Shown here: positions 44,521 to 54,797 of the stretch, piece by piece
Numbering within the stretch: the first letter of the stretch is position 1
Layout: every line of letters starts with the position of its first letter
Source: Blastocatellia bacterium
GTDB lineage: Bacteria > Acidobacteriota > Blastocatellia > HR10 > J050
Length of the DNA stretch: 59,309 nt
Direction: 5' to 3'
NCBI GenBank assembly: GCA_025054955.1
Contig: JANWZE010000114.1
Coordinates: 1-59,309, forward strand
Translations under genes and position numbers: made by a program
The notes under the pieces: generated by a model
Database searches by the model: none
What the model was told of the DNA's origin: nothing
The model's input: the letters and a program-made list of their open reading frames with translations, nothing else

Positions 44521-47500
44521 TCAGTAGCTCAAATAAGGACTCAACCAGCGTTCAACAGCTTCGATACTCATGCCCTTGCGACGGTGGTAATCGAGGACCT
44601 GATCGCGGGTGATTTTGCCGACGGCAAAGTACTTGGACGCTGGGTGAGCAAAGTACAAACCGCACACAGAGGCTGCTGGGTACATGGCTAAATTTTCCGT
44701 CAGCCGGATGCCGGTCTGTGCTTCAACTTGTAACAGATCGAACAAAATCCGTTTCTCCGTGTGATCCGGACAGGCCGGATAGCCGGGAGCCGGCCGGATG
44801 CCACGATAGGCTTCTTTGATCAGCTCTTCATTGGTCAGTTGTTCGTCGGGCGCGTATCCCCACAACTCGGTTCGCACGCGCTGATGCAGCAATTCGGCGA
44901 ACGCCTCGGCCAGCCGGTCGGCCAACGCTTTGATCATGATGCTGCTGTAATCATCGTGCTCACGCTCAAATCGGGCAATGACCTGCTCAATGCCAATGCC
45001 GGCTGTCACAGCAAACGCACCAATGTAATCCTTCACGCCGGTTTCTCTTGGCGCGACATAATCGGCCAGCGCCAGGTTCGGATGCCCCGGCGCCTTTATG
45101 CTCTGCTGCCGAAGCGTATGAAACACGGCCAGCACCCGCTGCCGCGTTTCGTCAGCATAGACTTCGATATCGTCATAGCCAACGCTGTTAGCTGGAAACA
45201 AACCGGCGACGCCCTGAGCCTTCAAAAGACCTTCGGCAATCACCTGCGCCAGCATGACCTGCGCGTCTTCGTAGAGCTTGCGTGCCGTCTGGCCGATTTT
45301 GGGATGCTCAAAAATATCAGGATACTTGCCAGATAATTCCCACGTCAGGAAAAATGGCGTCCAATCAATATACCGGCTGATCTCTTCAAGCGGATAATCC
45401 GTCAACACCGTGATGCCCATGCGTTGAGGAGTAGTAATGTGCACCTGCGTCCAATCAAATTGCAACCGATTCGCTCGCGCCTGCTCCAACGTCAAATAGG
45501 ATTTATCAGCTTGGCGGCGTTGATAATCGTCGCGAATCTTCTGGTATTCTGATTTAACAGCCTGAGCAAAGGCAGCGCGCGTGCGAGTATCAACCAACTG
45601 GCTGACGACGGGAACCGTGCGCGAAGCATCCACCACGTGAACGGTTGGCCCAGAATAATGCGGATCAATTTTGACAGCCGTGTGAATCCGCGACGTCGTG
45701 GCCCCCCCAATCAGCAACGGAACCTGGAAACCCAGTCGTTCCATCTCTTGCGCGACGTGAACCATCTCGTCCAACGATGGGGTGATCAATCCGCTCAACC
45801 CGATCAGGTCGGCGTTCTGCTCACGGGCTACCTGCAGAATCTTTTCGCACGGCACCATCACGCCCAGATCAATCACCTGGTAATTGTTGCAGGCCAACAC
45901 CACGCCGACGATGTTCTTGCCGATGTCATGCACATCGCCTTTGACGGTAGCCAGCACGATTTTTCCGGCTGCGCGCGCCTCATTCGATTTCGCTTTCTCC
46001 GCCTCAATGAATGGGACCAAATACGCCACAGCCTTCTTCATCACGCGGGCGCTTTTGACCACTTGTGGCAGGAACATCTTGCCGGCGCCAAATAGATCAC
46101 CGACCACATTCATGCCGTCCATCAAAGGGCCTTCGATCACTTTCAATGGGCTGACGTACTTCTGCCGCGCCTCTTCCGTGTCTTCTTCGATGTAGTCAAC
46201 AATGCCCTTGATCAGGGCGTGCTTTAATCGTTCTTCCACTGAAGCGCGCCGCCATCCATCTTCAACAACAGCTTCTCTGCCCGTCCGTTTCAGACCCTCT
46301 GCATAGGCCACCAGCCGCTCTGTAGCATCCGGCCGGCGATTGAACAGCACATCTTCAATCAACGTCAGCAAGTCATGCGGGATTTCCTCATAAACCTCCA
46401 GTTGACCAGCATTGACAATCCCCATGTCCAAGCCCGCTTTGATGGCATGATAGAGGAACGCCGCGTGCATCGCCTGCCGCACGCGCTCGTGGCCGCGAAA
46501 CGAAAACGAAATGTTACTGATGCCGCCGCTGACGCTGGCCAACGGCAGATGCTCTTTTATCCATCGTGTCGCGCGAATGAAGTCAATCGCGTAGTTTTGA
46601 TGTTCTTCAATGCCGGTGGCAATCGTGAGGATATTGGGGTCAAAAATGATGTCCTGCGGCGCGAATCCGACTTCTTGCGTCAATATCCGATAGGCGCGCT
46701 CACAGATTTCAATTTTGCGCTCATAAACATCAGCCTGCCCCCGCTCGTCAAACGCCATGACCACCACGGCCGCGCCATATTGCAGAATTTTACGTGCCTG
46801 TGCTTTGAACGCTTCTTCGCCTTCCTTCAAGCTGATCGAATTGACAATGGATTTCCCTTGCAGACATTTCAACCCAGCTTCGATCACCGACCACTTGGAT
46901 GAATCAATCATGATGGGCACACGGGCAATGTCCGGCTCAGCCGCCAACAACCGTAGGAACCGAACCATGGCTGCTTCCGAATCCAACAGCCCTTCGTCCA
47001 TGTTGACATCGAGAATCTGAGCGCCATTTTCCACCTGCTGCCGCGCCACCGACAGAGCGCCTTCAAAATCGCCGTCCATAATCAACCGCGCGAACCGGCG
47101 CGAGCCGGCTACATTGGTGCGCTCGCCAATGTTGACGAAGTTTGTTTCAGGCCGCACCACGAGCGGCTCCAAGCCGCTCAATCGCAGATAAGGAGGAACC
47201 TCAGGCCGCTGCCGGGGCGGGTACTCATCGGCAATGGGAGCCATCGCCTTGATATGTTCAGGCGTCGTGCCGCAGCATCCACCAATGATGTTCACGAAGC
47301 CGTGCCGCGCATAGTCGCGCAGCGTCTCAGCCATCATCTCCGGCGTTTCGTCATAACCGCCAAACTGATTGGGCAGCCCGGCATTGGGATACAGACTGAC
47401 AAACACCGGCGCCAGCCGCGACAGTTCCTCGATAAACGGGCGCATCTGCTGCGAACCGAGGGCGCAATTAAGCCCAACACTGAGTAAATGCCGCGCATGC

Positions 47501-48201
47501 GAAACAGAAATCCAAAACGCTTCGGTCGTTTGTCCTGATAACGTGCGGCCACTGGCATCCACGATCGTGCCTGAAATCATCACCGGCAGCGCCTTGCCAA
47601 GCGACCGTGTATACTCCTCAATGGCAAACAGGGCGGCCTTGGCGTTGAGTGTATCGAAGATGGTTTCGACCAATAACAGATCAACGCCGCCATCAATCAG
47701 GCCGCGGATTTGCTCGGTGTAAGCCACTACTAACTCGTCAAACGAGACGGCCCGCAGCCCTGGATCATTGACATCAGGTGAGAGCGAGGCCGTCTTGTTG
47801 GTAGGACCGAGCGCGCCGGCAACGAAGCGCGGCTTATCAGGCGTCCGGCGCGTAAACTCCAGCGCCGCCTCCTTAGCGATTTTCGCTGCCTGCAAGTTAA
47901 TCTGATAGACAAGCGACTGGGTGTGATAATCGGCTTGCGAGATAGCCGTCCCGTTGAATGTGTTCGTCTCGATGATGTCCGCTCCCGCCTCTAGGAACGC
48001 GCGGTGGATCTCGGTGATGATCTGCGGCTGAGTTAAGCACAGCAGGTCATTGTTCCCTTTCACATCGTATGGGTGATCCTTCAAGAGCTGGCCGCGAAAG
48101 TCTGCCTCTGTCAGCCGGTACTGCTGAATGGTGGTGCCCATCGCACCATCAAGCAGCAGAATTCGTTTTTGCAGCAGTTCAGTCAGCGTATCGAAGATCA
48201 T
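44521..48201 (-). CDS. metH: Cobalamin-dependent methionine synthase
   Basis: About 1226 residues from ATG 48201; a TTG at 48219 would add six, and AAGGAG abuts the ATG, so the start is uncertain. Domains in order (numbered from the TTG): homocysteine-binding barrel (zinc ligands C252, C315, C316 in [12 protein letters not shown]), methyltetrahydrofolate barrel (about 355-615, [14 protein letters not shown]), B12 cap (about 660-745), B12-binding domain with GDVHDIGKN (His764 is the lower cobalt ligand), and the reactivation domain (about 900-1225, [15 protein letters not shown]). It makes methionine. No riboswitch is seen in the 50 bp after proS. Confidence 0.97.
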   Translation of the reverse strand: MIFDTLTELLQKRILLLDGAMGTTIQQYRLTEADFRGQLLKDHPYDVKGNNDLLCLTQPQIITEIHRAFLEAGADIIETNTFNGTAISQADYHTQSLVYQINLQAAKIAKEAALEFTRRTPDKPRFVAGALGPTNKTASLSPDVNDPGLRAVSFDELVVAYTEQIRGLIDGGVDLLLVETIFDTLNAKAALFAIEEYTRSLGKALPVMISGTIVDASGRTLSGQTTEAFWISVSHARHLLSVGLNCALGSQQMRPFIEELSRLAPVFVSLYPNAGLPNQFGGYDETPEMMAETLRDYARHGFVNIIGGCCGTTPEHIKAMAPIADEYPPRQRPEVPPYLRLSGLEPLVVRPETNFVNIGERTNVAGSRRFARLIMDGDFEGALSVARQQVENGAQILDVNMDEGLLDSEAAMVRFLRLLAAEPDIARVPIMIDSSKWSVIEAGLKCLQGKSIVNSISLKEGEEAFKAQARKILQYGAAVVVMAFDERGQADVYERKIEICERAYRILTQEVGFAPQDIIFDPNILTIATGIEEHQNYAIDFIRATRWIKEHLPLASVSGGISNISFSFRGHERVRQAMHAAFLYHAIKAGLDMGIVNAGQLEVYEEIPHDLLTLIEDVLFNRRPDATERLVAYAEGLKRTGREAVVEDGWRRASVEERLKHALIKGIVDYIEEDTEEARQKYVSPLKVIEGPLMDGMNVVGDLFGAGKMFLPQVVKSARVMKKAVAYLVPFIEAEKAKSNEARAAGKIVLATVKGDVHDIGKNIVGVVLACNNYQVIDLGVMVPCEKILQVAREQNADLIGLSGLITPSLDEMVHVAQEMERLGFQVPLLIGGATTSRIHTAVKIDPHYSGPTVHVVDASRTVPVVSQLVDTRTRAAFAQAVKSEYQKIRDDYQRRQADKSYLTLEQARANRLQFDWTQVHITTPQRMGITVLTDYPLEEISRYIDWTPFFLTWELSGKYPDIFEHPKIGQTARKLYEDAQVMLAQVIAEGLLKAQGVAGLFPANSVGYDDIEVYADETRQRVLAVFHTLRQQSIKAPGHPNLALADYVAPRETGVKDYIGAFAVTAGIGIEQVIARFEREHDDYSSIMIKALADRLAEAFAELLHQRVRTELWGYAPDEQLTNEELIKEAYRGIRPAPGYPACPDHTEKRILFDLLQVEAQTGIRLTENLAMYPAASVCGLYFAHPASKYFAVGKITRDQVLDYHRRKGMSIEAVERWLSPYLSY

Positions 48202-48251
48202 CTCCTTTGCACCCGCCAACGATTATAGCGGTTCAGGTAGAAGCCAGCAAT

Positions 48252-49979
48252 TTAGCCGGCCAGCGATTCTAACTCGGCGTGGATCAGCTCGCGCACCTTG
48301 TGAACAACTGCGTCGAGCGTCACCTCAATGGTTTGGCGGTTGCGTCGAAGCATGATCTCAGCGAGTCCCTGCGCCAGTTTCTTCGGGCCGATGGTCACGC
48401 GCAACGGAATACCAATTAAATCGGCGTCCTTAAACTTGACGCCAGGGCGTTCGTCTCGGTCGTCCAATAAAACTTCAACGCCAGCTTTGGTCAGCTCTTG
48501 ATAAAGGCGCTCGGCGGCTTGCGCCTGTTGTGAATCGCTGAGGTTGACGGGCGTAATCACCACCTGAAACGGCGCGATAGACATCGGCCAGATAATGCCA
48601 TCGGCGTCATGATGCTGCTCGATGGCTGAGGCCATGACACGTTCAACGCCGATCCCATAGCTGCCCATGACAATCGGCGTTTCTCGGCCCTGCTCGGTCA
48701 ACACATAAGCGCCCATCGAAGTGCTGTACTTCAATCCGAGCTTGAAGATATGCCCGATTTCCAGCGCCCGCCTTACTTGTAGCGAGGCGTCGCACTGCGG
48801 ACAGCCTTCGCCGCTCTTGACCGAGCGTAGATCGGCCCACTGCGTGACGGCAATGTCGCGTTCGACATCAACACCGCGCAAATGGAAATCATCGCGATTC
48901 GCTCCCGTGACCATATTCTTTCGACCGCGAATGGCATAATCGGCGATGATCGGATAGCGCGTCACGCCGACGGCGCCAAGGCTGCCAGGTAACGCGCCCA
49001 GGGCCTCTCGAATCTCCTCCGGATGCCCCGGACGAAGCGGCACCGGACCGACCAGATCGCTCAATTTCGTCTCATTCAATTCATGATCGCCACGCAGCAA
49101 CAGCAATGTTAACTGACCATCCACCATGTAGACCAACGTTTTGATCTGCCGCTCAGCCGCCGCGCCGTTAGGAAATTGCTCCAGGTCCTGGATCGTGCGC
49201 ACACCGGGCGTTGGAAATGGTTCCGGCTGGCTCAGGCCGTCTTCATCATGAATTGGCGCCAGCCGTGACGTGGCTTTCTCTGTATTGGCTGCATAGCCGC
49301 AGGCTGCGCATAACGCAATATGGTCTTCGCCGGAATCGGTCAACAGCATGAATTCGGTTGACTCCGACCCTCCCATAGAACCTGACGAGGCCTGCACCAT
49401 GACGAATTCCAACCCGCAACGGCTGAAGATGCGACAATAGGCCTGACGGTGAAGCTCGTAGGATTTATCCAGACCGCTCCAATCCAGATCAAACGAATAG
49501 GAGTCTTTCATGATAAACTCGCGCACACGCAACACGCCGGAGCGCGGGCGTGGCTCATCGCGGAACTTGGTCTGAATCTGATACCATGTCTGCGGCAGTT
49601 GCTTATACGAGCGTAATTCGTGACGGGCAATGGCCGTGAAGATTTCTTCATGGGTCATGCCCAAGCACATGGCAGCGCCTTTGCGGTCGGTCAGGCGAAA
49701 CATGTTATCGCCCATCACCTCCCAGCGACCACTCTCTTTCCAGACCTCGGCTGGGTGAATCGCCGGCAGATGAAACTCCTGACCGCCAATGCGGTTCATT
49801 TCCTCACGAATAATGTCCATGATCTTCATCAACGTGCGCCACGCCAGCGGCAAATAGCTATAGACGCCAGCCGCCAACTGGCGGATCAACCCGGCGCGTA
49901 GTAAGAGCTGATGGCTGATGACATCGGCATCAGCCGGTGTTTCTCTCAAAGTTGGAATGAAATAATTCGACCAACGCAT
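48252..49979 (-). CDS. proS: Prolyl-tRNA synthetase (bacterial type)
   Basis: 575 residues. Class II motifs: motif 1 region [15 protein letters not shown], motif 2 with [20 protein letters not shown] and motif 3 in [18 protein letters not shown]. The middle (about 225-385) is the YbaK-type editing insertion found in bacterial-type ProS ([20 protein letters not shown]). The C-terminal anticodon domain follows ([16 protein letters not shown]). It charges tRNA-Pro and can clear mischarged Ala-tRNA. It precedes metH by about 50 bp. Confidence 0.96.
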   Translation of the reverse strand: MRWSNYFIPTLRETPADADVISHQLLLRAGLIRQLAAGVYSYLPLAWRTLMKIMDIIREEMNRIGGQEFHLPAIHPAEVWKESGRWEVMGDNMFRLTDRKGAAMCLGMTHEEIFTAIARHELRSYKQLPQTWYQIQTKFRDEPRPRSGVLRVREFIMKDSYSFDLDWSGLDKSYELHRQAYCRIFSRCGLEFVMVQASSGSMGGSESTEFMLLTDSGEDHIALCAACGYAANTEKATSRLAPIHDEDGLSQPEPFPTPGVRTIQDLEQFPNGAAAERQIKTLVYMVDGQLTLLLLRGDHELNETKLSDLVGPVPLRPGHPEEIREALGALPGSLGAVGVTRYPIIADYAIRGRKNMVTGANRDDFHLRGVDVERDIAVTQWADLRSVKSGEGCPQCDASLQVRRALEIGHIFKLGLKYSTSMGAYVLTEQGRETPIVMGSYGIGVERVMASAIEQHHDADGIIWPMSIAPFQVVITPVNLSDSQQAQAAERLYQELTKAGVEVLLDDRDERPGVKFKDADLIGIPLRVTIGPKKLAQGLAEIMLRRNRQTIEVTLDAVVHKVRELIHAELESLAG

Positions 49980-50246
49980 AAACGACCTTGTTCATCCTCC
50001 ACGCAGTAACATCATGTTTCGAGAATGGAGCATTGTATCCATCTCGGCCTCATCTGTATACGGGCAACGTCATATCGAGTGCGGCCACCGAAAGTTAGTT
50101 GTTCACCGGCTCAGACACAAAGCAGCGAAAGGCAGTAACCCGCCACGTCCCATCCGCCTCCGACGCGGATGGCCGAGGCGAGGTTCTGTCTTTGATTCCT
50201 GACACGCTTGCGTCTGAGGGCGCTTCAAGCTACATTGACCGCCGCC

Positions 50247-51164
50247 ATGACAAAACAAGTCGGCTTCATCGGATTAGGCACGCTTGGTCGGCCGATGGCT
50301 GAGCGGCTGCTCGGCGCGGGCTTTGAGCTAACCGTCTACAATCGCACAGTCGAAAAGACGCAACCCTTGGTCGAACGCGGCGCCCGACGGGCCGCGGCGC
50401 CATGTGATGTGGCAGCGGCGTGCGATGTCATCATTACAATGGTGTCAGACGACCGCGCGCTCCACGAAGTGGCCTGCGGTGAACAGGGGTTATACGCCAA
50501 GCGCGTCGAAAGCAAAGTCCATGTTGACATGAGCACGATTTCACCAGCCCTCTCGCAACAACTCACATCCCTGGCCCAAACTCAAGGCTTCTGCTTCATT
50601 CATGCGCCGGTGCTTGGCAGCCGCCCCCAGGCCAGCGATGGCACGTTGCTGATCTTTGTTGGTGGATCACCTCAGGCATGGCCACAAACAGATGAGATAT
50701 TCCGCGCCCTTGGCAATCGCATTTGGCGCTTCCCAGATGTTGTGCAGGCAACTTACCTGAAGCTGATTTGCAATCAATTCATCGCCAGCATGATTGTTAC
50801 CCTAGGGCAAGGGTTGGTATTGGGTCAAAAGGCTGGCATACCGATTGAGACAATTCTGGACGTACTGGCGGCCTCAGCGCTCAACTCGCCGATGTATCAA
50901 AGTAAGGCACGCATGATCGCGCAACGCCAATTCTCGCAAGCAAATTTCTATGTTCAACACATGCTCAAAGACATTGAGCTGATACTGCAAGCAGCTCGCG
51001 AGCTTGGTGTGGCGCTACCGAGTTTAGCGGCAGCGCGCGAGCTTTTTGTCGCAGCGGAAGCAGCCGGTTATAGCCGTGAAGATTATTCGGCGGCCATCAA
51101 GGTATTGGAAGAAATGGCTCGGACGCGCATCGGTTCGGGCTCAGCTTTGCCAGAGACAATCTGA
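50247..51164 (+). CDS. Beta-hydroxyacid dehydrogenase (3-hydroxyisobutyrate dehydrogenase family)
   Basis: 305 residues from ATG 50247. Rossmann motif GFIGLGTLGRPMAERLLGAG at the start, then VYNRT and ACDVIITMVSD. The family signature shows as VHVDMSTISPALSQQL and FIHAPVLGSRPQASDGTLLI; the catalytic lysine is in TYLKLICNQF. Such enzymes oxidise or reduce small hydroxy acids with NAD(P); the group also includes glyoxylate/succinic-semialdehyde reductases, so the substrate is open. Its TGA overlaps the next ATG (TGATG), so the two genes are translationally coupled. Confidence 0.88.
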   Translation: MTKQVGFIGLGTLGRPMAERLLGAGFELTVYNRTVEKTQPLVERGARRAAAPCDVAAACDVIITMVSDDRALHEVACGEQGLYAKRVESKVHVDMSTISPALSQQLTSLAQTQGFCFIHAPVLGSRPQASDGTLLIFVGGSPQAWPQTDEIFRALGNRIWRFPDVVQATYLKLICNQFIASMIVTLGQGLVLGQKAGIPIETILDVLAASALNSPMYQSKARMIAQRQFSQANFYVQHMLKDIELILQAARELGVALPSLAAARELFVAAEAAGYSREDYSAAIKVLEEMARTRIGSGSALPETI

Positions 51165-52024
51165 TGAGAGAGCTTCGTGGGCAAGTCATCATTGTGACGG
51201 GCGCATCGGCCGGCATCGGCGAAGCAACAGCGCGACGCCTGGCCGGGCAAGGCGCCAAAGTTGTGCTGGCGGCACGACGGCAGGAGCGACTGGAAGCTCT
51301 CACACGAGAGATTGCCAGCGCGGGTGGGTTTGCCCTGCCCGTTGTCACAGATGTGACATCTGAGGCAGATCGTCGGCGGCTGATTGAAGAGACGGTGAGC
51401 TATTTCGGTCGCATTGACGCACTGATCAACAATGCTGGCTATGGTCAACGTGGCCCGATTGAATTGGTTCCGGTCGAAGCCATTCGCCAAAACTTTGAGA
51501 CGAATCTCTTCTCGCTGATTGCGCTGACGCAACTGGTGATTCCACTGATGAGGCAACAACGCAGTGGCCGAATCATCAACGTTGGATCGGTCGCCGGACG
51601 CATCGCCCGGCCGATGTCATCCGTCTATGACGCCACCAAACATGCCCTGGAGGCGATCTCCGATGGGCTACGTGGTGAACTAGCGCCATTCGGCATACAA
51701 GTCGTACTGATTCAGCCAGGCTTCATCCTCACCGAATTTGTTCAGGTGGCCAATGAACTCGCCAAACCGATGAGCGAACAGGCCGGGCCGTATGCCCCGT
51801 TTTTTTCCAACTTGAGTCGCGGGTACGAGCGCATCAAAAAGATCGCCGGCCAACCCGACGATATTGCACGGCTGATTGTCGAAGCCTTGAAGGCCGACCA
51901 TCCACGCGCACGCTACGCTGCGCCGCTTCATGCCCAAATCGCGTTACTGCTCAAGCGACTGCTGCCCGACCGCGTGTTTGATTCTTTACTCAATCGCCAA
52001 CTGACCGCCACGCAAAAATCGTAA
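51164..52024 (+). CDS. SDR family oxidoreductase
   Basis: 286 residues. Classical SDR features: TGASAGIGEATARRLA at about 12-27, INNAGYG, the catalytic Ser in INVGSVAGRIA and YDATKHALEAIS with the YxxxK pair, then LIQPGFILTEF. The helical tail after residue 190 is longer than usual, as in the group annotated as short-chain dehydrogenases acting on lipids or steroids. The substrate is unknown. Its ATG overlaps the stop of the beta-hydroxyacid dehydrogenase gene, so the two are made together. Confidence 0.88.
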   Translation: MRELRGQVIIVTGASAGIGEATARRLAGQGAKVVLAARRQERLEALTREIASAGGFALPVVTDVTSEADRRRLIEETVSYFGRIDALINNAGYGQRGPIELVPVEAIRQNFETNLFSLIALTQLVIPLMRQQRSGRIINVGSVAGRIARPMSSVYDATKHALEAISDGLRGELAPFGIQVVLIQPGFILTEFVQVANELAKPMSEQAGPYAPFFSNLSRGYERIKKIAGQPDDIARLIVEALKADHPRARYAAPLHAQIALLLKRLLPDRVFDSLLNRQLTATQKS

Positions 52025-52233
52025 AGCTTGTTCCGAATCCGCCCGACGGATTTGACATGCGTGGCGACACACCGGTTACGTAAAACTACCGACAGAACTA
52101 AGCAATCATACGAATTCTCTTCGGCAAGGCTGTTATGTCAAGATACCGGTGCACCGGACGAAGCGCCCCGCGGGCGATGGCTCAGCCTCGGCTCATCAGG
52201 GGTCTCAACCACACCAAGAGGAGAACAGACAGT

Positions 52234-52647
52234 ATGTCAAAGATTCTGGTCGTTGATGACGAAGCGCCGATTCGACACCTACTCGATATTTTCTGTCGAA
52301 GCGAAGGACATCAAGTAGAGATAGCCTGTGACGGGCTTGAAGCTGCATACAAAATTCAACGAGAACGATATGACCTCATAGTCACCGACATGACGATGGA
52401 ACCCATACCGGGAGAAGAGCTGATCGCATGCGTGCGACTCATTTCACCAGAGACGAGAATCCTTGCCCTGTCAGGTTGGTCTGAAGAAGACACGCGGACG
52501 CAGGCTGAAACAGCGGGCGCTGATTTGTATATGTCAAAGCCGTTCACACGCGATGAATTTACTGCGGCGCTCCGGCACTTTTGTTTGCGGTCTGAAGCAA
52601 CAACCAACAAGCGCACGGCTGACACCCCATGTGCTGCGGCCGCCTAG
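52234..52647 (+). CDS. Single-domain response regulator
   Basis: 137 residues from ATG 52234, with GAGGAGA upstream. One receiver (REC) domain: acidic pocket D8/D9 (VVDDE), phospho-acceptor D52 (LIVTDMTME), a switch Ser80 (ILALSGWS) and K102 (YMSKPF). No DNA-binding or output domain; the last ~20 residues are a short tail. It would pass on signal by protein-protein contact. No histidine kinase gene is adjacent. Its stop codon is the first part of an inverted repeat shared with the aldo/keto reductase gene. Confidence 0.9.
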   Translation: MSKILVVDDEAPIRHLLDIFCRSEGHQVEIACDGLEAAYKIQRERYDLIVTDMTMEPIPGEELIACVRLISPETRILALSGWSEEDTRTQAETAGADLYMSKPFTRDEFTAALRHFCLRSEATTNKRTADTPCAAAA

Positions 52648-52748
52648 AGCGATTTTCAATTGCATTTATCCTGGTTGCCCCGCATCTTTTTGCGAGCTGA
52701 TGCACGCCGCAAGCGTGTGCCCTAGGGTAAACTCACTCACAAATCGCT
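52643..52748. terminator. Inverted repeat beginning at a stop codon
   Basis: Left arm 52643-52671 (CCTAGAGCGATTTTCAATTG and on) pairs imperfectly with 52725-52748 (GGGTAAACTCACTCACAAAT and on). The right arm is nearly the same as that at 13499-13527, so the two elements are related. Confidence 0.55.
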
Positions 52749-53047
52749 CGGATCGGTTGAGCAGGTCGAACCCTCAGCTCTTGCATTTCTAAAAAAGTTC
52801 GGGGCGTTTTTGGAGTGCTGCGACTCGTCGTAGCTTTGGCCAGAAAGCGGTGACACGTCACCGCGCTCCGAAACGTCCCGTCCCTCCAACCCGTCCCCCA
52901 AAATCTCCCGGAACTTTTGTCCACCTACTCAGCTCGGTGAGTAGGCCGGCGGCGCACACGTGTTCAGCACCTAACGGCTTTGGGCTGATGTATCGGACGG
53001 TTCCTCCGCAATGAGGCACAATGAGTCACAACGACGACGACAGTTCA
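52648..53047. other. 400-bp gene-less region with two repeat elements
   Basis: After the stop-codon inverted repeat comes a second, larger palindromic element (52791-52920) and a small hairpin CCTACTCA/TGAGTAGG at about 52924. No gene recognised. Confidence 0.7.
52791..52920. repeat. 130-bp element with nested inverted repeats
   Basis: Outer arms AAAAAAGTTCGGGG (52791-52804) and CCCGGAACTTTTG (52907-52919); inner arms CGTTTTTGGAGTGC and GCGCTCCGAAACG (52805-52875); inside these GCGGTGAC-AC-GTCACCGC forms a perfect hairpin. Looks like a small non-coding mobile repeat or a highly structured RNA. Confidence 0.7.
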
Positions 53048-54424
53048 TCAAAACCGATAACCTACCATGCCGTAAATGTAACTCGAATTAGCCCCCGGTG
53101 TGGCTTGCTTGAGGAAACTGCCGGCGAATAAGTAACCGATCGCCGATTCGATAAACAGATGGTTGGTTAACTTGATGGAGGTAGAGAGGTCCATCTCGCG
53201 GCCCACATGCCGATGGCGCGCGCCGTCCCTGATCCGCGCAACAGGCAGTCCGGCTGCATTGTAAAATGCGTCACGAGGGCTGGCTAACCAAAACCAACGG
53301 AGATCAAATCCTACACTGGCGCGTTCAACCGGCTTGACTGACACGCCGCCATGCAGATCATGAATGTTGCGCCAACCCACCAGATCAGCATAACCGTACT
53401 TGGCGTGATTCGTCGGAAACAACTGATCGAACGTTCCAACCTTGCCATCGCTCGGATTGCCATCGCCGGAAGCAAAATTGTATTCACCGACGAGCCGCGG
53501 TTTGCCGGCCACGTTGCTTAGCGTATGCCCGATGAGCGCATGAACGGCGCCGGCGCGAATTTCATCGCCGGCCACATCTCCGGTTTGGCCGACCAGCTCG
53601 ATGTTGTAATCGAAGTTGGCCGGTAGTGTGCCTGCCAAGCGTGTGCCGAACGTGATCCGGTCGGCATCGCCCGGCTGACCGCGCTCATTCAACAAGCGTG
53701 ACTGCGCCCGCCAAAACGTGTAGACGTCCCAGCGTCCCTTTGGAATCGCCGTGGGGAACGTGGCATGCAGCCCGTAGAGATTGTCGCCGTCGGTCGTTCG
53801 ATTGAATCGGCCATCTTCGATACGCACCACAGCCGCAGCAAAGCCATCGAGGCGGACTCGTGCGTGTTCATAAAAAACGCGCACAGCGTCAAACGTCCGG
53901 GCCGTATTGCCATAATTGAACGAACCGATGAGCCGCTCATCGCCAAAGTTTACCTCCTGCCGCCCAACGCGCAGCCCCCATCCTTTTCGTTGGCGATGAA
54001 AAAATTCCAGGTAGGCTTGCCGCAAGTCGAATGAATCTTGAAAAGCGGGCGGGTCAGGATCAGCCTTGAAACCGAGCGCCTGCGCATCCTGGCCTTCAAG
54101 AAAAATCTTGAACCATGAGCCAGGATGAATATCCACGTTCAGCCGGACGCGGGTCAGCAAATATCCGTCGTCATTGTTTGGGCGAAACCCGGCGTTCTGC
54201 CTGGTTTCCCAGCGTAGCCGCAGTTCGGCGCCCAGCGTGAGCCACTCTTTGGTCCGCTGGTTGATCCGAGCCATCCCTTGATGCGGCCAGCGCCAGCCCT
54301 CGGTTGGCGATGGAATGGTCGGTGAATGAGCAACGGCCGGCACAAGCTGCTGGGCCGAAACGGTCCCACAAAACCACAATACCATAACGATGACTGCCAC
54401 AGAACGCGACGCTCCTTGTATCAT
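53048..54424 (-). CDS. Outer-membrane porin-like protein (alginate-export family)
   Basis: 458 residues from ATG 54424; AGGAGG lies seven bases upstream, and a GTG one codon earlier is possible. Signal peptide at about 1-25 (VAVIVMVLWFCGTVSAQQ). The rest is a series of alternating beta strands with many aromatic ends, such as ELRLRWETRQNAGF, RVRLNVDIHPGSWFKIFLEG, LRVGRQEVNFGDERLIGS and the terminal SSYIYGMVGYRF, the layout of alginate-export (AlgE)-like barrels. C-terminal Phe fits an outer-membrane protein. It would form a channel for an anionic or sugar-like solute; the solute is unknown. Confidence 0.85.
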   Translation of the reverse strand: MIQGASRSVAVIVMVLWFCGTVSAQQLVPAVAHSPTIPSPTEGWRWPHQGMARINQRTKEWLTLGAELRLRWETRQNAGFRPNNDDGYLLTRVRLNVDIHPGSWFKIFLEGQDAQALGFKADPDPPAFQDSFDLRQAYLEFFHRQRKGWGLRVGRQEVNFGDERLIGSFNYGNTARTFDAVRVFYEHARVRLDGFAAAVVRIEDGRFNRTTDGDNLYGLHATFPTAIPKGRWDVYTFWRAQSRLLNERGQPGDADRITFGTRLAGTLPANFDYNIELVGQTGDVAGDEIRAGAVHALIGHTLSNVAGKPRLVGEYNFASGDGNPSDGKVGTFDQLFPTNHAKYGYADLVGWRNIHDLHGGVSVKPVERASVGFDLRWFWLASPRDAFYNAAGLPVARIRDGARHRHVGREMDLSTSIKLTNHLFIESAIGYLFAGSFLKQATPGANSSYIYGMVGYRF

Positions 54425-54594
54425 CACGATCCTCCTTAGCGCTGCCTGTCATATCAAAACCACACGACCGCTCAACCCGAGACCGCTTCATTGGTCAGTC
54501 TGCTTGATATGGCATAACGCATTCTCTTGTTGACGAGAAAAGCTAATCCGCTCACCCGGCATCCGGATTGATTCTGGCGGGGCATGAACGTTCA

Positions 54595-54795
54595 TCACTG
54601 CGTAACATCCGGCGGCGCCAAGCTGGTCTCAACTTTCTCGATAAGATTTCGCAAAACAGTCTGTTTTCGTTTCAGCTCCTCGGTGAATTCATAGGTGTCG
54701 GAATGATAAATCTCCTCGCGAAGTGTGCCGAGCCGCTCCTTGAGTTCCTCCAACAACAAGGTTGCTTCTTCGACGGTCAACTCGAGTCGAACCAT
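54595..54795 (-). CDS. Small helical protein of unknown function
   Basis: 66 residues from ATG 54795, with GGAGG five bases upstream; its start lies 2 bp after the stop of amrS. The sequence is MVRLELTVEEATLLLEELKE, then RLGTLREEIYHSD and a second helix ELKRKQTVLRNLIEKVETSL. It reads as a helical hairpin, possibly a coiled coil. The ribosome site and tight spacing support a real gene. I do not recognise the family. Confidence 0.7.
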   Translation of the reverse strand: MVRLELTVEEATLLLEELKERLGTLREEIYHSDTYEFTEELKRKQTVLRNLIEKVETSLAPPDVTQ

Positions 54796-54797
54796 AC

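Noticed and set aside
48202-48251. Cobalamin or SAM riboswitch before metH
   Set aside because: The gap after proS is only about 50 bp and shows no conserved riboswitch core.
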